The notes below the pieces were generated by a model. The model made no database searches, was not told the DNA's origin, and saw nothing but the letters and a program-made list of their open reading frames with translations. This document shows, in pieces, positions 34,237 to 43,681 of a DNA stretch of 64,000 nt. The position numbers and the translations under genes are program-made. Origin of the DNA: CAVYEM01 sp963767635 (GTDB taxonomy: Bacteria > Vulcanimicrobiota > Vulcanimicrobiia > Vulcanimicrobiales > Vulcanimicrobiaceae); the NCBI GenBank assembly GCA_963767635.1, contig CAVYEM010000001.1, positions 1,302,001 to 1,366,000 of the forward strand, written 5' to 3'. Each line of letters opens with the position of its first letter. Position 1 is the stretch's first letter.

Positions 34237-34670
34237 GAATAGATTCCGTGCTCGAGTCTATTAAGCACTTGTTCGACGGCGCGGGCACCGATTTCAGTGT
34301 CGAGCAAGTCCACGGGTTTGGATCCGTGGAGCGCGCGATTCGGCTGCTGCAGCCAGTACGCTGCCTTTTCGTCGCTTTCAAGGACGCCGGCGGCGATGGA
34401 AAAGACACTAGCGATCCGCACTACACGCTCAGAGGAGGCAGGCTTCAGTTTTTCTTTGGCTGTTCGCTTACGATGGGCCGTCGATCGCGGAATGCCCGCG
34501 ATCATCTCTACGTCCGCCACTGGTACGCGCAAACGTCTCGCAAGGTGGTCGACCGACTTCATCGGCAGGCCGGAGCGAACCATCTGAATGATCCTCTGTG
34601 TAGCGGTTTTACCAGCATGCTTCGAGCGGCGTTCACCAAGGGTGTCGAGAATCGCTTCAGCGTTCACCAT
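34233..34670 (-). CDS. Xre/MbcA/ParS antitoxin for the RES toxin
   Basis: From ATG 34670 about 145 residues. An Xre-like helical DNA-binding region (about 25-95) is followed by the MbcA/ParS/Xre C-terminal toxin-binding domain, with W-L-Q-Q-P-N-R-A-L-H-G-S-K-P-V-D-L-L-D-T-E-I-G-A. TTG 34679 would overlap the -10 box, so ATG 34670 is preferred. ATGA overlap with the toxin gene. Confidence 0.88.
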   Translation of the reverse strand: MVNAEAILDTLGERRSKHAGKTATQRIIQMVRSGLPMKSVDHLARRLRVPVADVEMIAGIPRSTAHRKRTAKEKLKPASSERVVRIASVFSIAAGVLESDEKAAYWLQQPNRALHGSKPVDLLDTEIGARAVEQVLNRLEHGIYS

Positions 34671-34678
34671 TTGAGACA

Positions 34679-34707
34679 ATTATATGACCAAATGGGATTT
34701 CCGTCAA
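34679..34707 (-). promoter_or_regulatory. Sigma-70-type promoter of the RES/Xre pair
   Basis: TTGACG (34707-34702) and TATAAT (34684-34679), read on the minus strand, have exactly 17 bases between them, a near-consensus promoter. The expected start is about 34672, two bases before the antitoxin ATG at 34670, so the mRNA would be leaderless or nearly so. No ribosome binding site precedes the ATG. Confidence 0.75.
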
Positions 34708-35171
34708 AGCGGCGTCCAGCCCCCTCCGGGACGCCCTTTTCGTCGCCCGTCAGGGGAGGGGCCGATGGCTGGGCTGGCCGATTCCCGTCCCATACCATAA
34801 TACTGGGAATTTGGACGGCGGCACCGAGCATGGAATGGACGCTCGTAACGAGGCGATCGGCGGCTGGCTCGGCCGTACTGACAACGGAAATCCTGACCAA
34901 CCTGACCAACCGTGGGAGTCCGCGGTTCAAGTTTTCCCACTTGCGCATGCGGCGAGAGCGGGTTCGCGTCGTGCCACGCAGGACAGCGGACGAACGTAAC
35001 CACGAACTCGGCCCAATACCCGTTCCTCAACGCATACGGGTTACCGCGCTGACCGGCCCGGGGTGTGAGAGGCTCGATCGGGGAGCCTGCCGGAGGACGC
35101 CACGCGGCTCCTACGAATATCATGAAACAACTATTCTGTGATGTTGCGCCGCGCTGCGGCGGGAGGCCCTG
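34708..35171. other. Intergenic, no convincing gene
   Basis: 464 bases between the antitoxin promoter and the xer gene. Long open frames exist on the minus strand but have atypical composition and no start context. A short direct repeat, CTGACCAAC, occurs twice near 34900. Nothing functional is recognised. Confidence 0.45.
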
Positions 35172-36137
35172 ATGCGCTCCAAAGTCTCCAAGATGCACCC
35201 AGTGGACCCGCTGATTCAAGCGCACTGCGCCTACCTGCGGCTGGAACGCGGACGCGGACAGCTCACCGTCGAGGCCTACGCGCACGATTTGGAAATGTTC
35301 GGCGCATTTTTAGAGCAGCGCGGCCAGTCCGCTCAATCGCGGCCTGCGCGAAAAGAGTGGCCGCTGCTGCGGGGTGCCACCACCTCCGACATTCGGCAGT
35401 TCATTATCGATCTCTCCGGGCGCCGTGGTTACAAGATGGTCGCGGTACGACGCAAAATTTCTTCGCTCAAGTCGTTTTTCAAATTTCTCAAACTCGAAGG
35501 CTACCGCGAGGACGATCCTGCCGTGCACGTACCCGCGCCGAAAATCGAGCGCAAATTGCCAGAGGTGCTGGCCGCGCAAGACGTGGCCAAACTGCTCCGA
35601 ACGCGGCCGCCGGCAGGACGGTCCGAGTTTTTGCGGTTGCGCGACAACGCCATGATGGAGCTGCTGTACGCCAGCGGACTCCGGCGTGCGGAGGTGGCAG
35701 GCATTAATCTCAACGATGCCGATTTGCGCCGGCGGGAAATTCGCGTGATGGGAAAGGGCAAAAAGCAGCGCGTCGTGGTCATCAATCGTCCGGCAGCGCT
35801 GGCCATCGAAGCCTACCTGCGCGTGCGTCCGCACACCAACGACGAGGCTCTCTTCGTCGGCCGCAGCGGGCGGCGCTTGACGCCGCGTCACGTTTGGCAG
35901 ATATTCCGCACCGTGTACCAGCTGAGCGGCATTGCGTATCACGCCAGCCCGCACACGCTGCGCCATTCGTTCGCGACGCATCTGCTAGAGAACGGCGTCG
36001 ATTTGGTTACCATTGCGGAATTGCTCGGGCACGAGAGCGTAGCGACCACGCAAATCTATACGAATCTGTCGATGGAGCACAAGCGGCGCGCGTACGACGA
36101 GGCCCATCCGCGCGAACGCATGGACGACGCGCCGTGA
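35172..36137 (+). CDS. XerC/XerD-type tyrosine recombinase
   Basis: 321 residues. SAM-like N-terminal domain (about 10-125), then a catalytic domain with all residues: Arg (S-G-L-R-R-A-E), Lys (G-K-G-K-K-Q-R-V), His-x-x-Arg (H-T-L-R-H-S-F-A), His (L-G-H-E-S-V) and Tyr (T-T-Q-I-Y-T-N). Length and motif spacing match chromosomal XerC/XerD rather than phage integrases. It overlaps the lipoprotein gene that follows (ATGA) and is intact, unlike the integrase at 3990. Confidence 0.88.
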   Translation: MRSKVSKMHPVDPLIQAHCAYLRLERGRGQLTVEAYAHDLEMFGAFLEQRGQSAQSRPARKEWPLLRGATTSDIRQFIIDLSGRRGYKMVAVRRKISSLKSFFKFLKLEGYREDDPAVHVPAPKIERKLPEVLAAQDVAKLLRTRPPAGRSEFLRLRDNAMMELLYASGLRRAEVAGINLNDADLRRREIRVMGKGKKQRVVVINRPAALAIEAYLRVRPHTNDEALFVGRSGRRLTPRHVWQIFRTVYQLSGIAYHASPHTLRHSFATHLLENGVDLVTIAELLGHESVATTQIYTNLSMEHKRRAYDEAHPRERMDDAP

Positions 36138-36841
36138 TGCGTTCGTGCCTTCTGCTCCTCCTAGCGTTGCCCGCGGCGTGTGCGCCCCAAACGCCCTCGC
36201 TCATGCGAACCGGCGTGCTTGCGCCAGGCGGCACGATCGCCGTTCGCAACGTGCAAGGGGACATCGACGCCTATGCTCCAGCCCGCGGCACGCCACAAAC
36301 CGAGTACGTGCTGTGGGCATACGCACCGCCGGATCGACCGAAAACGATCGTAACGATGCGTGCGCTATTGATCAGCGCGCAAGCGCATACAACCGGCGTG
36401 CGCTTTTTGGTACGCGCGCCTGCCGGCTGCGCGATGGATCTGTTTACGCATCAAGGGAATATCAACGTTGCCGACTTCGAGGGTGTCGTGAACGCGCGCA
36501 CCGATCGCGGCGACGTCAGGATGCTGATTCCGCGCTACGGCAACGCCTCCGTCGGCACGGGGAATCTCAGCGTGATCTTCGCGAGCACCGACTGGCCCGG
36601 CACGCTGCGCTTCACCGCTGCCACCGGCAACGCCGAGGTCTACGTCAACGAAAAAGCCAAAGCGCGCGTGCACTTACATACCGGCAACGGAACGGTATTC
36701 AGCGATTTCAACCTGCGCGGCAGCTCACGCGGAGCCAGTGAAACGATCGACGGGACGCTCAACGGTGGAGGGCCGCGCTCAGTCGACGTCGAGGTCGCGC
36801 AAGGATCGATCCGCCTCATGCAGCTCAAGCCGCAGATTTAA
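36137..36841 (+). CDS. Lipoprotein with DUF4097-like beta repeats
   Basis: 234 residues from ATG 36137. The lipoprotein signal ends at L-P-A-A-C (Cys about 15). The rest is repetitive beta structure of the DUF4097/adhesin-like type (G-N-I-N-V-A-D-F-E-G, G-D-V-R-M, G-N-L-S-V, G-N-A-E-V-Y-V, G-N-G-T-V-F-S), suggesting a right-handed beta-helix or stacked strands exposed outside the membrane. It overlaps xer by one codon. Confidence 0.75.
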   Translation: MRSCLLLLLALPAACAPQTPSLMRTGVLAPGGTIAVRNVQGDIDAYAPARGTPQTEYVLWAYAPPDRPKTIVTMRALLISAQAHTTGVRFLVRAPAGCAMDLFTHQGNINVADFEGVVNARTDRGDVRMLIPRYGNASVGTGNLSVIFASTDWPGTLRFTAATGNAEVYVNEKAKARVHLHTGNGTVFSDFNLRGSSRGASETIDGTLNGGGPRSVDVEVAQGSIRLMQLKPQI

Positions 36842-36933
36842 ACGTTCCAGATACTACTTCCGGGAACCGGCGAGCGCTTGTGCGATAAAAGAGCTACTCC
36901 TCGAACGCCCTATAAGTCAACGATGTTACAACC

Positions 36934-37833
36934 ATGACGCACGAATTTCATTTCATATCGCAAGACGAACTAGAGTTTGGCTCTTCGGAGCCCCTGGCTT
37001 CAATGTACAAGCTCAGCCCCTGCGTTTGGCGGGAAGGACCTGAGTTCAAACTGCTATTGCGAGTCGTTAACCGTTCAAATACGCCGTCCGAAAAAGTCGC
37101 GCGCATTCATTACGGCACGTCGACCAATGGTCTGACCTTCGCCCTCGATGAAGAACCGGTAATCGGACCGGGGCCGGACGTGGCTGATTCCTACGATAGC
37201 GGCGGCTGCGAAGATCCTACGATGGCGTACCTAGATGGATGTTATTACGTCTATTACAGCGGCTGGAACGAGCATCTCAAGCGTGGAGAGCTGTTGCTCG
37301 CAACGGGGCCGGACGTCCATCATTTGCAAAAGCGCGGCATTGCTCTGGAAGCATCGCCGCACGCGTCCAACGCAAAGGAAGCAACTATCGTGCGCGTCGC
37401 CGACGGTAGCTGGCGTCTGTTTTTCGAGTTCGCATCGGACCAGAAGTCGAAGATTGGCCTGGCGCGTTCCGAGAACGTCGGCGGTCCCTGGGAAGTGCTA
37501 GACCCGCTTTTCGACGCGCGGCCGGACGCTTGGGATTGCTGGCATTTGAGCACTGGGCCGGTTGTCAGTTCCGACACGCACAATCCGGTGATGTTCTATA
37601 ACGGTGCACCGCAAAACGCGCATTGGCGCATAGGCTGCGTTACCTTCAGCGCCGACTATACGCGCGTGCTCAGACGAGCCGAGCAGCCGCTCATGTTGCC
37701 GCACGCTGCACCGGCCGGCCGCGATACTGACATCGCCTTTGCCGCATCAGTGCTCTTAATCGACGAGGACGTGCACCTGTATTACTCCGTTTCCGATCAA
37801 TACTGCAAGCGCGCGGTCCTGCGTCGCGACTGA
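36934..37833 (+). CDS. GH130-like glycoside phosphorylase/hydrolase
   Basis: 299 residues predicted as a five-bladed propeller, with G-G-C-E-D-P-T-M (the E-D-P motif typical of GH130), Y-V-Y-Y-S-G-W and a late V-M-F-Y-N-G-A strand. GH130 enzymes act on beta-mannosides by phosphorolysis or hydrolysis; the specificity cannot be told here. It stands alone and is convergent with 37861-38118. Confidence 0.7.
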   Translation: MTHEFHFISQDELEFGSSEPLASMYKLSPCVWREGPEFKLLLRVVNRSNTPSEKVARIHYGTSTNGLTFALDEEPVIGPGPDVADSYDSGGCEDPTMAYLDGCYYVYYSGWNEHLKRGELLLATGPDVHHLQKRGIALEASPHASNAKEATIVRVADGSWRLFFEFASDQKSKIGLARSENVGGPWEVLDPLFDARPDAWDCWHLSTGPVVSSDTHNPVMFYNGAPQNAHWRIGCVTFSADYTRVLRRAEQPLMLPHAAPAGRDTDIAFAASVLLIDEDVHLYYSVSDQYCKRAVLRRD

Positions 37834-37860
37834 GAATCCCGCGAACAAGGCCCCAACGCT

Positions 37861-38118
37861 TTATGCGCCCGGGCGACGACGGCGCGAAAGGTCGGATGCG
37901 ACGTCGCGATACAACGCGCGAGTCGCACCCGCAAGCAGTTCCGCGACGCGAAACAAGCCGTCCCCGGAAATCGTGATTGCTTGCCATTCGACGCTTTTGT
38001 GGCGATGCACCAGGGCATACGTATCGTTACCCACATCGTATATTGCAAATTCATTGGATTCAGCGATAAGCCGCTCGGGGAGAAGCAAGCCCCGGTCGAT
38101 CGCTGCAACGAGCTTCAT
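37861..38118 (-). CDS. Hypothetical protein downstream of an ABM-domain gene
   Basis: 85 residues from ATG 38118, start overlapping the stop of the upstream gene (ATGA). Beta-rich N-terminal half (F-A-I-Y-D-V-G-N-D-T-Y-A-L-V-H-R-H) and an Arg-rich tail. No family recognised; coupled translation suggests it works with the 38115-38537 protein. Confidence 0.55.
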   Translation of the reverse strand: MKLVAAIDRGLLLPERLIAESNEFAIYDVGNDTYALVHRHKSVEWQAITISGDGLFRVAELLAGATRALYRDVASDLSRRRRPGA

Positions 38119-38537
38119 ACTACCTCCCGAGTAAAATCAGCGCGACGAGTGTAAATCTCAAACTCGATTATCGTCGATTTGATATAGAGGCGTTCGATCA
38201 TTTCTCCCACTCGTGCATCGTACCGCGATTGGCTCCAAGCGTGATGATCGCTCCATTCGGTTAGAATAACAATCGTTGTATTGTCCATACTAACAAGAAT
38301 CTGTGCTGCCAGAAAGCCTTGCAACTCGCGCGACTCGGCAGCTAGTACTTTGGTTCCTTCGGCTAACAGTTCGCCGACATCCGCCGCATCGATCTTGAGT
38401 TTAATAACACCGATGAACGGACGATCGGTTGCCGTTGTATCCAAACCACGTATTACGGACATTGGTGATAGTCTTTCCCGCATATGATCGTCGCCGTCCG
38501 CAACGGCGATATAAACAACACCATCGTCGGACTTCAC
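38115..38537 (-). CDS. Antibiotic biosynthesis monooxygenase (ABM)-fold protein
   Basis: 140 residues with a ferredoxin-like dimeric alpha/beta-barrel pattern: F-I-G-V-I-K-L-K-I, a helix with L-L-A-E-G-T-K-V, then I-L-V-S-M-D-N-T-T-I-V-I-L-T-E-W-S-D-H-H-A-W. This is typical of ABM/heme-degrading-like small proteins. Function is open: quinol oxidation, heme handling or stress. Adjacent divergent sdh genes give no clear link. Confidence 0.6.
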   Translation of the reverse strand: MKSDDGVVYIAVADGDDHMRERLSPMSVIRGLDTTATDRPFIGVIKLKIDAADVGELLAEGTKVLAAESRELQGFLAAQILVSMDNTTIVILTEWSDHHAWSQSRYDARVGEMIERLYIKSTIIEFEIYTRRADFTREVV

Positions 38538-38632
38538 TTCGTAGACCGGCTCCGCCTCTAACGCCGGCAGCGCGGGCGAGGCACCAGCAACGAGATCGAA
38601 CTTGCTTCCGCGTTTCGCCGGAGGACGCAGCC

Positions 38633-39461
38633 GTGGGCGCGAAAAGTGGACCCAAAAAACGGGCGGCGAAGAAACAGGATGGAAAACGGGGTGAAATTGT
38701 GAGCGAGACGATCACGGCCCAAGTCGGTGCTCGCGGTCTTGGGTCGACCGATCGTCAGGATCGCTGGTGGATCGCGCCCGTGGCCGGCGGACTCGGTCTC
38801 GCCATCTTTATCGTCTATTCGACCTGGGCTGCGTTCGCCGGCGTGGATTTTCGATATGGACCGTACCTATCGCCATTTTATTCGCCGTACGTGCGGCCGG
38901 CGTGGTTCCCGCTCTCGGGCTCACTGCTCGTCCTATGGGTGCCGCTGGGCTTTCGCCTAAGTTGTTATTACTATCGCAGAGCTGTACTATCGATCATATT
39001 TCTTGAGCCCACCGGCCTGCGATGTCAGCGAGCCTTCACGCACATACACCGGCGAAACCGCTTTCCCGCTGAAGTATCTGCCGATCGTGCACCGCTGGTT
39101 TCTCTATCTCTCGATCGTTGTGCTCATTTGGCTTTGGATCGACGCATTTCGAGCGTTCGACTTCGGCGGCCGTTTTGGGATCGGGCTCGGAACGCTGATC
39201 ATGCTGCTCAACATCGTCTTGTTAAGCGGGTTCACCTTCGGATGCCACGCATTGCGCAACGCCGTCGGCGGCAACTTGCGCTGCTTCTCCTGCGCGGCGT
39301 GCGGCGGCTTCCGCTATGGCGCCTGGAGAACCGTTACCCGGCTCACGGTGCAGCATCAATTGTGGGCATGGCTGAGTTTGTACGGTGTCGGGCTCACCGA
39401 CCTCTACATACGGCTGTGCGCGATGGGCATCATCAGCGACCCGCGGGCGATTTTCCGGTGA
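38633..39461 (+). CDS. sdhC: Succinate dehydrogenase membrane anchor, actinobacterial type, one-base insertion
   Basis: Start at GTG 38633 (GGAGG seven bases upstream) or GTG 38699. About 275 residues with several helices once the frame is restored. At 38984 one extra base splits it: C-Y-Y-Y-R-R-A in the first frame, then Y-Y-R-S-Y-F-L-S-P-P-A-C in the +1 frame to 39461. The C-Y-Y-Y-R…S-P-P-A-C, Y-T-G-E-T and F-G-I-G-L-G-T-L segments match anchors of actinobacterial SDH. The stop overlaps sdhA (GTGA). Confidence 0.75.
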
Positions 39462-41270
39462 ATGAGAGCGCGCACCCAATCTATCGGGCAGACGTGCTGG
39501 TCATCGGGGCGGGCGGCGCGGGACTTCGCGCGGCGATCGAGGCGGCGACCGCGGGCGCGCACGTGGCGATCGTTTGCAAATCGCTTCTGGGGAAGGCGCA
39601 CACGGTCGTCGCCGAAGGCGGTATCGCCGCCTCCATCGCCAGCGTCGATCCCGACGACACGTGGCAGATCCACTTCCGCGATACGATGGCCGGCGGCAAA
39701 TACATCAACAATTGGCGGATGGCGGAGCTGCTCGCCCGCGAAGCACCGAGTGAGATTCACAATCTGGAGCGGTGGGGCGCCCTCTTCGATCGCACGCCCG
39801 AGGGCGGCATTATGCAGCGACTTTTCGGCGGCCATACATATAGCCGGCTTGCTCAAGTTGCGGATCGGACGGGCATCGAGCTCATTCGGACATTGCAAGA
39901 TAGAGCCGTAGAACTCAACCTTGACGTGTTCATGGAGTATACGATCACGCGGCTGCTGCTGCATGATGGCCGCATCGCCGGTGCTGCGGGCTACGTCCGG
40001 GAAACGGGGCGCTTCGTCGTGTTCCAGGCTCCGGCCGTCATTATGTCGACAGGAGGTTCCGGGCGGCTCTACGCCGTCACGTCGAATTCGTGGGAAGGAA
40101 CTGGCGATGGCCAGGCGCTCGCGCTTGAAGCCGGCGCCGAGCTCATCGACATGGAGTTCGTTCAGTTTCATCCGACGGGTATGGTCTGGCCTTTAAGTGT
40201 GCGCGGCATTCTCGTCACCGAATCCGTGCGCGGCGAAGGCGGAATCCTGACGAACAACGCGGGCGAGCGGTTCATGCAGCGGTACGATTCCAAACGCATG
40301 GAGGCTTTCCACACGTGACATCGTTGCGCGAGCGATTCATGCAGAAGTCGCCGCAGGGCGAGGCTCACCGCACGGCGGCGCATACCTGTCCATCGCGCAT
40401 AAGCCGGCGAAGTTCATCAAACGGAAGCTGCCCTCGATGTACAGTCAGTTCATGGAGTTCGCCCATGTAGACATTACGAAGGAACCGATGGAGGTCTACC
40501 CGACCACGCATTACATCATGGGCGGCATTCGCGTCGATCCCGAAACCGCCGCGACGACCGTGTCGGGCTTGTTTGCCGCCGGCGAGTGCGCAGGCGGTCT
40601 GCACGGTGCCAATCGGCTGGGGGGCAACTCATTATCCGATCTTCTTGTCTTCGGGCGACGAGCCGGCGCCGCGGCCGCCGCGTACGCCGGCGCTGCGCCG
40701 CGCGTTACTCCTGAAGTCGCTCAGATGGAGCGGGCGGAGCGCGAGATGCTCACGCCATTCGAATCCGGCGGTGGCGAGAATCCGTTCGCAGTACAGGAAG
40801 ACCTGCAGGCCGTTATGATGTCGGACGTCGCCGTATTTCGTTCGGAGGAAGGACTACGCAATGCGCTCGACCGGCTCGAAACGCTTAAAGGACGAGTTTC
40901 TCACGTAGGAACTACAGGCTCCCGGCTTTACAATCCCGCGTGGCACACCGCCCTCGACCTCAAGCACATGGTGCGGATCGCCGAAGCGATTGTGCGCAGC
41001 GCCCTGCTCCGGGGTGAGAGTCGCGGTGCGCACACGAGAGTCGACTTTCCCGCTCTGAACAGCGCTCTGGAACGGCTCAATACCGTGACGAAGATGGTCG
41101 ACGGAGTAATGCAGACGGCGTTCATTGAGCGGCCGCAAATGCCGCCAACGCTTGCGCGCATTGTTTTCGAACGGGGCGACTTCTCCGATGGCGCGCTCGA
41201 CGCGTACGATAAAACGCTGGCGGATTCGTTTCCGGCCAGCGATCCGCCGTCCGGGCCGCTGGCGATTTAG
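39458..41270 (+). CDS. sdhA: Succinate dehydrogenase/fumarate reductase flavoprotein, one-base insertion
   Basis: From GTG 39458. FAD-binding V-I-G-A-G-G-A-G-L-R-A-A, covalent-FAD His region K-A-H-T-V-V-A-E-G-G-I, substrate-site H-P-T-G, R-G-E-G-G, then after the break G-G-I-R-V-D and G-A-N-R-L-G-G-N-S-L. The frame stops at 40316; removing one G at 40304 (GAGGCTT to GAGCTT) restores S-T-R-D-I-V-A-R-A-I-H and continues to 41270 without further interruption. About 603 residues when corrected. Confidence 0.88.
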
Positions 41271-41273
41271 GAG

Positions 41274-42035
41274 ATGGCGCAAATGGTAACGTTGCGAATC
41301 AATCGCGGCGCAGCCAACGACGTTGCCGGAACGTGGGTAGACTTTGCGGTCCCGCTCAAGCCCGGCATGGTGGTCCTCGATGCCGTGCTGTACGCTCAGG
41401 CACACTTCGCAAACGATCTCGCCGTGCGCTGGAACTGTAAGGCCGCGAAGTGCGGTTCGTGCTCGGCTGAAGTCTCCGGCCGCCCAAAGCTGATGTGCCG
41501 AACGCGACTGGAGGAGCTCGATTGCGACAAACCGATCCTGGTTCAGCCTCTGCAGACCTTTCCTCGGATCCGCGATCTGGTCACCGACGTATCGTGGAAC
41601 TATCGCGTGAACCAGACGATTCCGCCGTTCAAGCCGCGTTTGGACCAGGAATGGCGGTTTTATCAGCGCGACGTGAACCGCGCGCAAGAGATGCGCAAAT
41701 GCATCGAATGCTTTCTGTGTCAAGATGTCTGCCACGTCCTGCGCTATCAGACCGAAGTGAAACCGCGGTATGCCGGACCGCGCTTCTACGTTCGCATTCT
41801 TGGCCTCGACGCGCACCCGATGGATAGTGAAAACCGGCTTGAACTGCTCAAGGGCGATGCCGGCATCGGCCTATGCAATGTCACCAAATGCTGCACTGAA
41901 GTCTGCCCTGCATACATCGAGATTACCGATAACGCCATCATCCCGGCGAAAGAGCGAATCGTGGACGCATACCACGACCCACTACGGGCACTGTTCCGAA
42001 AGTTCTGGCTCTTCTTGCGGCCTCCATTTGCCTAG
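41274..42035 (+). CDS. sdhB: Succinate dehydrogenase iron-sulfur subunit
   Basis: 253 residues, intact. [2Fe-2S] Cys set in C-K-A-A-K-C-G-S-C, the [4Fe-4S] C-I-E-C-F-L-C-Q-D-V-C-H and the third cluster C-N-V-T-K-C-C-T-E-V-C-P. It starts 3 bases after the sdhA stop. It transfers electrons from SdhA to the membrane anchor and quinone. Confidence 0.93.
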   Translation: MAQMVTLRINRGAANDVAGTWVDFAVPLKPGMVVLDAVLYAQAHFANDLAVRWNCKAAKCGSCSAEVSGRPKLMCRTRLEELDCDKPILVQPLQTFPRIRDLVTDVSWNYRVNQTIPPFKPRLDQEWRFYQRDVNRAQEMRKCIECFLCQDVCHVLRYQTEVKPRYAGPRFYVRILGLDAHPMDSENRLELLKGDAGIGLCNVTKCCTEVCPAYIEITDNAIIPAKERIVDAYHDPLRALFRKFWLFLRPPFA

Positions 42036-42084
42036 CCGTGCTTTGTCTTGGCGCCGCGATGTTCGCTAGGCCCCTTGCGCCAGG

Positions 42085-42160
42085 GTCGCAACGAGGAACG
42101 ACGATCCAAGACTCTATGTCCTAAACGCCGGCAACAGCACCGTGAGCGTGTTTGATCTTG
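42085..42160 (+). pseudogene. Fragment of a YVTN-type beta-propeller gene
   Basis: About 75 bases encode R-L-Y-V-L-N-A-G-N-S-T-V-S-V-F-D-L-A-A, a single YVTN-like propeller strand, with no start, stop or further blades. It is a residue of a deleted gene joined directly to the ETF-QO remnant. Confidence 0.55.
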
Positions 42161-42171
42161 CCGCCCTCGCG

Positions 42172-42495
42172 CCGATGTCGTTGCAATCGGTCTCGTCGTC
42201 GGCATGGACTATCCGGACGCGTCGCTCGACGTCCACATGATGCTGCAGCATCTCAAGCTGCACCCGCTGGTGCGCGGCGGGATACGTCGAGGTGGCGTCG
42301 CTCAAGGGAATCCACTACGCGATGCAATCGGGGATATTCGTTGCGCGCACGATCTTCGACGCGTTGCAATCGGGGGGCGCAAGCGCCGCAACATGCGTCT
42401 TGCTTTCCAAGGCACGAACCTCTATGCCGGCGGCTTCAAGGCGCCCTTGGCTGGACGCCGGGCGAGGGCGCGAGCGGCCCGCGTTATCGGCTAAT
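42172..42495 (+). pseudogene. Remnant of ETF-ubiquinone oxidoreductase
   Basis: Several frames together resemble the C-terminal half of ETF-QO/FixC. They read V-A-I-G-L-V-V-G-M-D-Y-P-D…L-K-L-H-P-L-V-R (about 42178-42275), then, after an internal loss, Y-V-E-V-A-S-L-K-G-I-H-Y-A-M-Q-S-G-I (about 42285-42375), then R-N-M-R-L-A-F-Q…Y-A-G-G-F-K-A (about 42390-42450). No start, missing FAD-site segment, at least two frame changes. ETF-QO links flavoprotein electrons to quinone, as SDH does next door. Confidence 0.6.
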
Positions 42496-42778
42496 GAAAA
42501 CGCGCTTTCCACGCCTATTTGACTGAAAGTACAGCGCTTTCGTTCACGAAGCATAGAGTTGCGCGCGCCTTACAATTCATTGTGCCAAAGCTCGCGCACT
42601 TGTCGGTTCCGTGCGTGCCTATACGCGTCGCCTAAGGAAGGAGCCGCATGCTCAGATGGAACGCTGGGCCCCAGAACGCAGCGGAAGCGCGTATCGCTGG
42701 GAACCTGACGTCGGCGGCTTTTGCGAGGAACGCTGCGCTATGATGTACTTTTCGAGGCAATCAAAGACTACGGAGTAA

Positions 42779-43681
42779 ATGATCGATATGGCAACACCAG
42801 ACATCACGGGTGGATCGGATCCGCAAGAATCGAAACAAGCAAGAGCCGTCGCAGAAAGCCTGCAGAAACTCGTGCATAAAGCGTTCGGCAGTGCGGGGCC
42901 GGGCGGTCAAAAGTTCAAGAACTTCCTCAACGGAACTTGGCTGGGAGATCCACTGCACGTGGTCCTGACCGACGTTCCGATTGGCGCCTGGACAACGGCC
43001 CTTTTTTTCGATGGCTTGCAGTGCGCGGCCGGCCGCGATGATTTTGCGACGGCTGCCGACATTGCCGTGTCGGTCGGAATAGTAGGCGCACTCGGTGCAG
43101 CCGTTTCGGGCGTGACCGATTGGCAGGATGCCGATGCCCCCGCTCGCCGGATTGGCATGACGCACGGTATGTTGAACCTGAGCGGAACGGCGTTGTTCGC
43201 CGCTTCACTCATTTGGCGCAGCCGCGAGTCGCGGAGCATGACCCGGATACTGCGTGCCATAGCGTATGGCTTGATAAGCACCGCAGCTCATCTGGGAGGC
43301 GAGATGATTTACACGCACCGAGTGGGCGTTGATCGTACGGCTGGCCAAGTTTTTCCGGCCGACTTTGTGCCGGTCTTGGCCGAATCGGAACTGGCGGAGT
43401 CACAACCCAAGCGCGGGGAGCATGATGGTGTTCCGATCCTGTTGGTCCGGCGTGGAACGAGGATTTTTGCTCTAGCCGAAACTTGCTCGCATTTCAGCGG
43501 ACCGCTTTCGGAAGGCAAACTTATCGCAGACAGCATTCAGTGCCCCTGGCACCGCTCGCGATTTGCGCTGGAGGACGGCCGTGTGCTCGATGGACCCGCG
43601 GTACACCCGCAACCGTGTCTCGAAACGCGCGTTCACGATGGGCAGATTGAAGTGCGAAAATCACCGCTCGGCAAACCTTGA
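42779..43681 (+). CDS. DUF2231 membrane domain fused to a Rieske [2Fe-2S] domain
   Basis: 300 residues from ATG 42779 with GGAG five bases upstream. The DUF2231 domain (about 55-185) has G-D-P-L-H-V-V-L-T-D-V-P-I-G-A-W and several membrane helices. A Rieske ferredoxin domain (about 205-295) carries C-S-H-F-S-G-P-L and C-P-W-H-R-S-R-F, the full two-Cys, two-His ligand set. It is probably a membrane electron carrier. First gene of the overlapping cox-like operon. Confidence 0.88.
   Translation: MIDMATPDITGGSDPQESKQARAVAESLQKLVHKAFGSAGPGGQKFKNFLNGTWLGDPLHVVLTDVPIGAWTTALFFDGLQCAAGRDDFATAADIAVSVGIVGALGAAVSGVTDWQDADAPARRIGMTHGMLNLSGTALFAASLIWRSRESRSMTRILRAIAYGLISTAAHLGGEMIYTHRVGVDRTAGQVFPADFVPVLAESELAESQPKRGEHDGVPILLVRRGTRIFALAETCSHFSGPLSEGKLIADSIQCPWHRSRFALEDGRVLDGPAVHPQPCLETRVHDGQIEVRKSPLGKP

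Noticed and set aside
34880..34925. Direct repeats CTGACCAAC as an attachment site or iteron
   Set aside because: Two adjacent copies of nine bases with no integrase or replication gene using them; compatible with chance.
34704..35285. Long minus-strand ORF between the antitoxin promoter and xer
   Set aside because: It runs antisense into the start of the xer gene, has atypical composition and no ribosome binding site.
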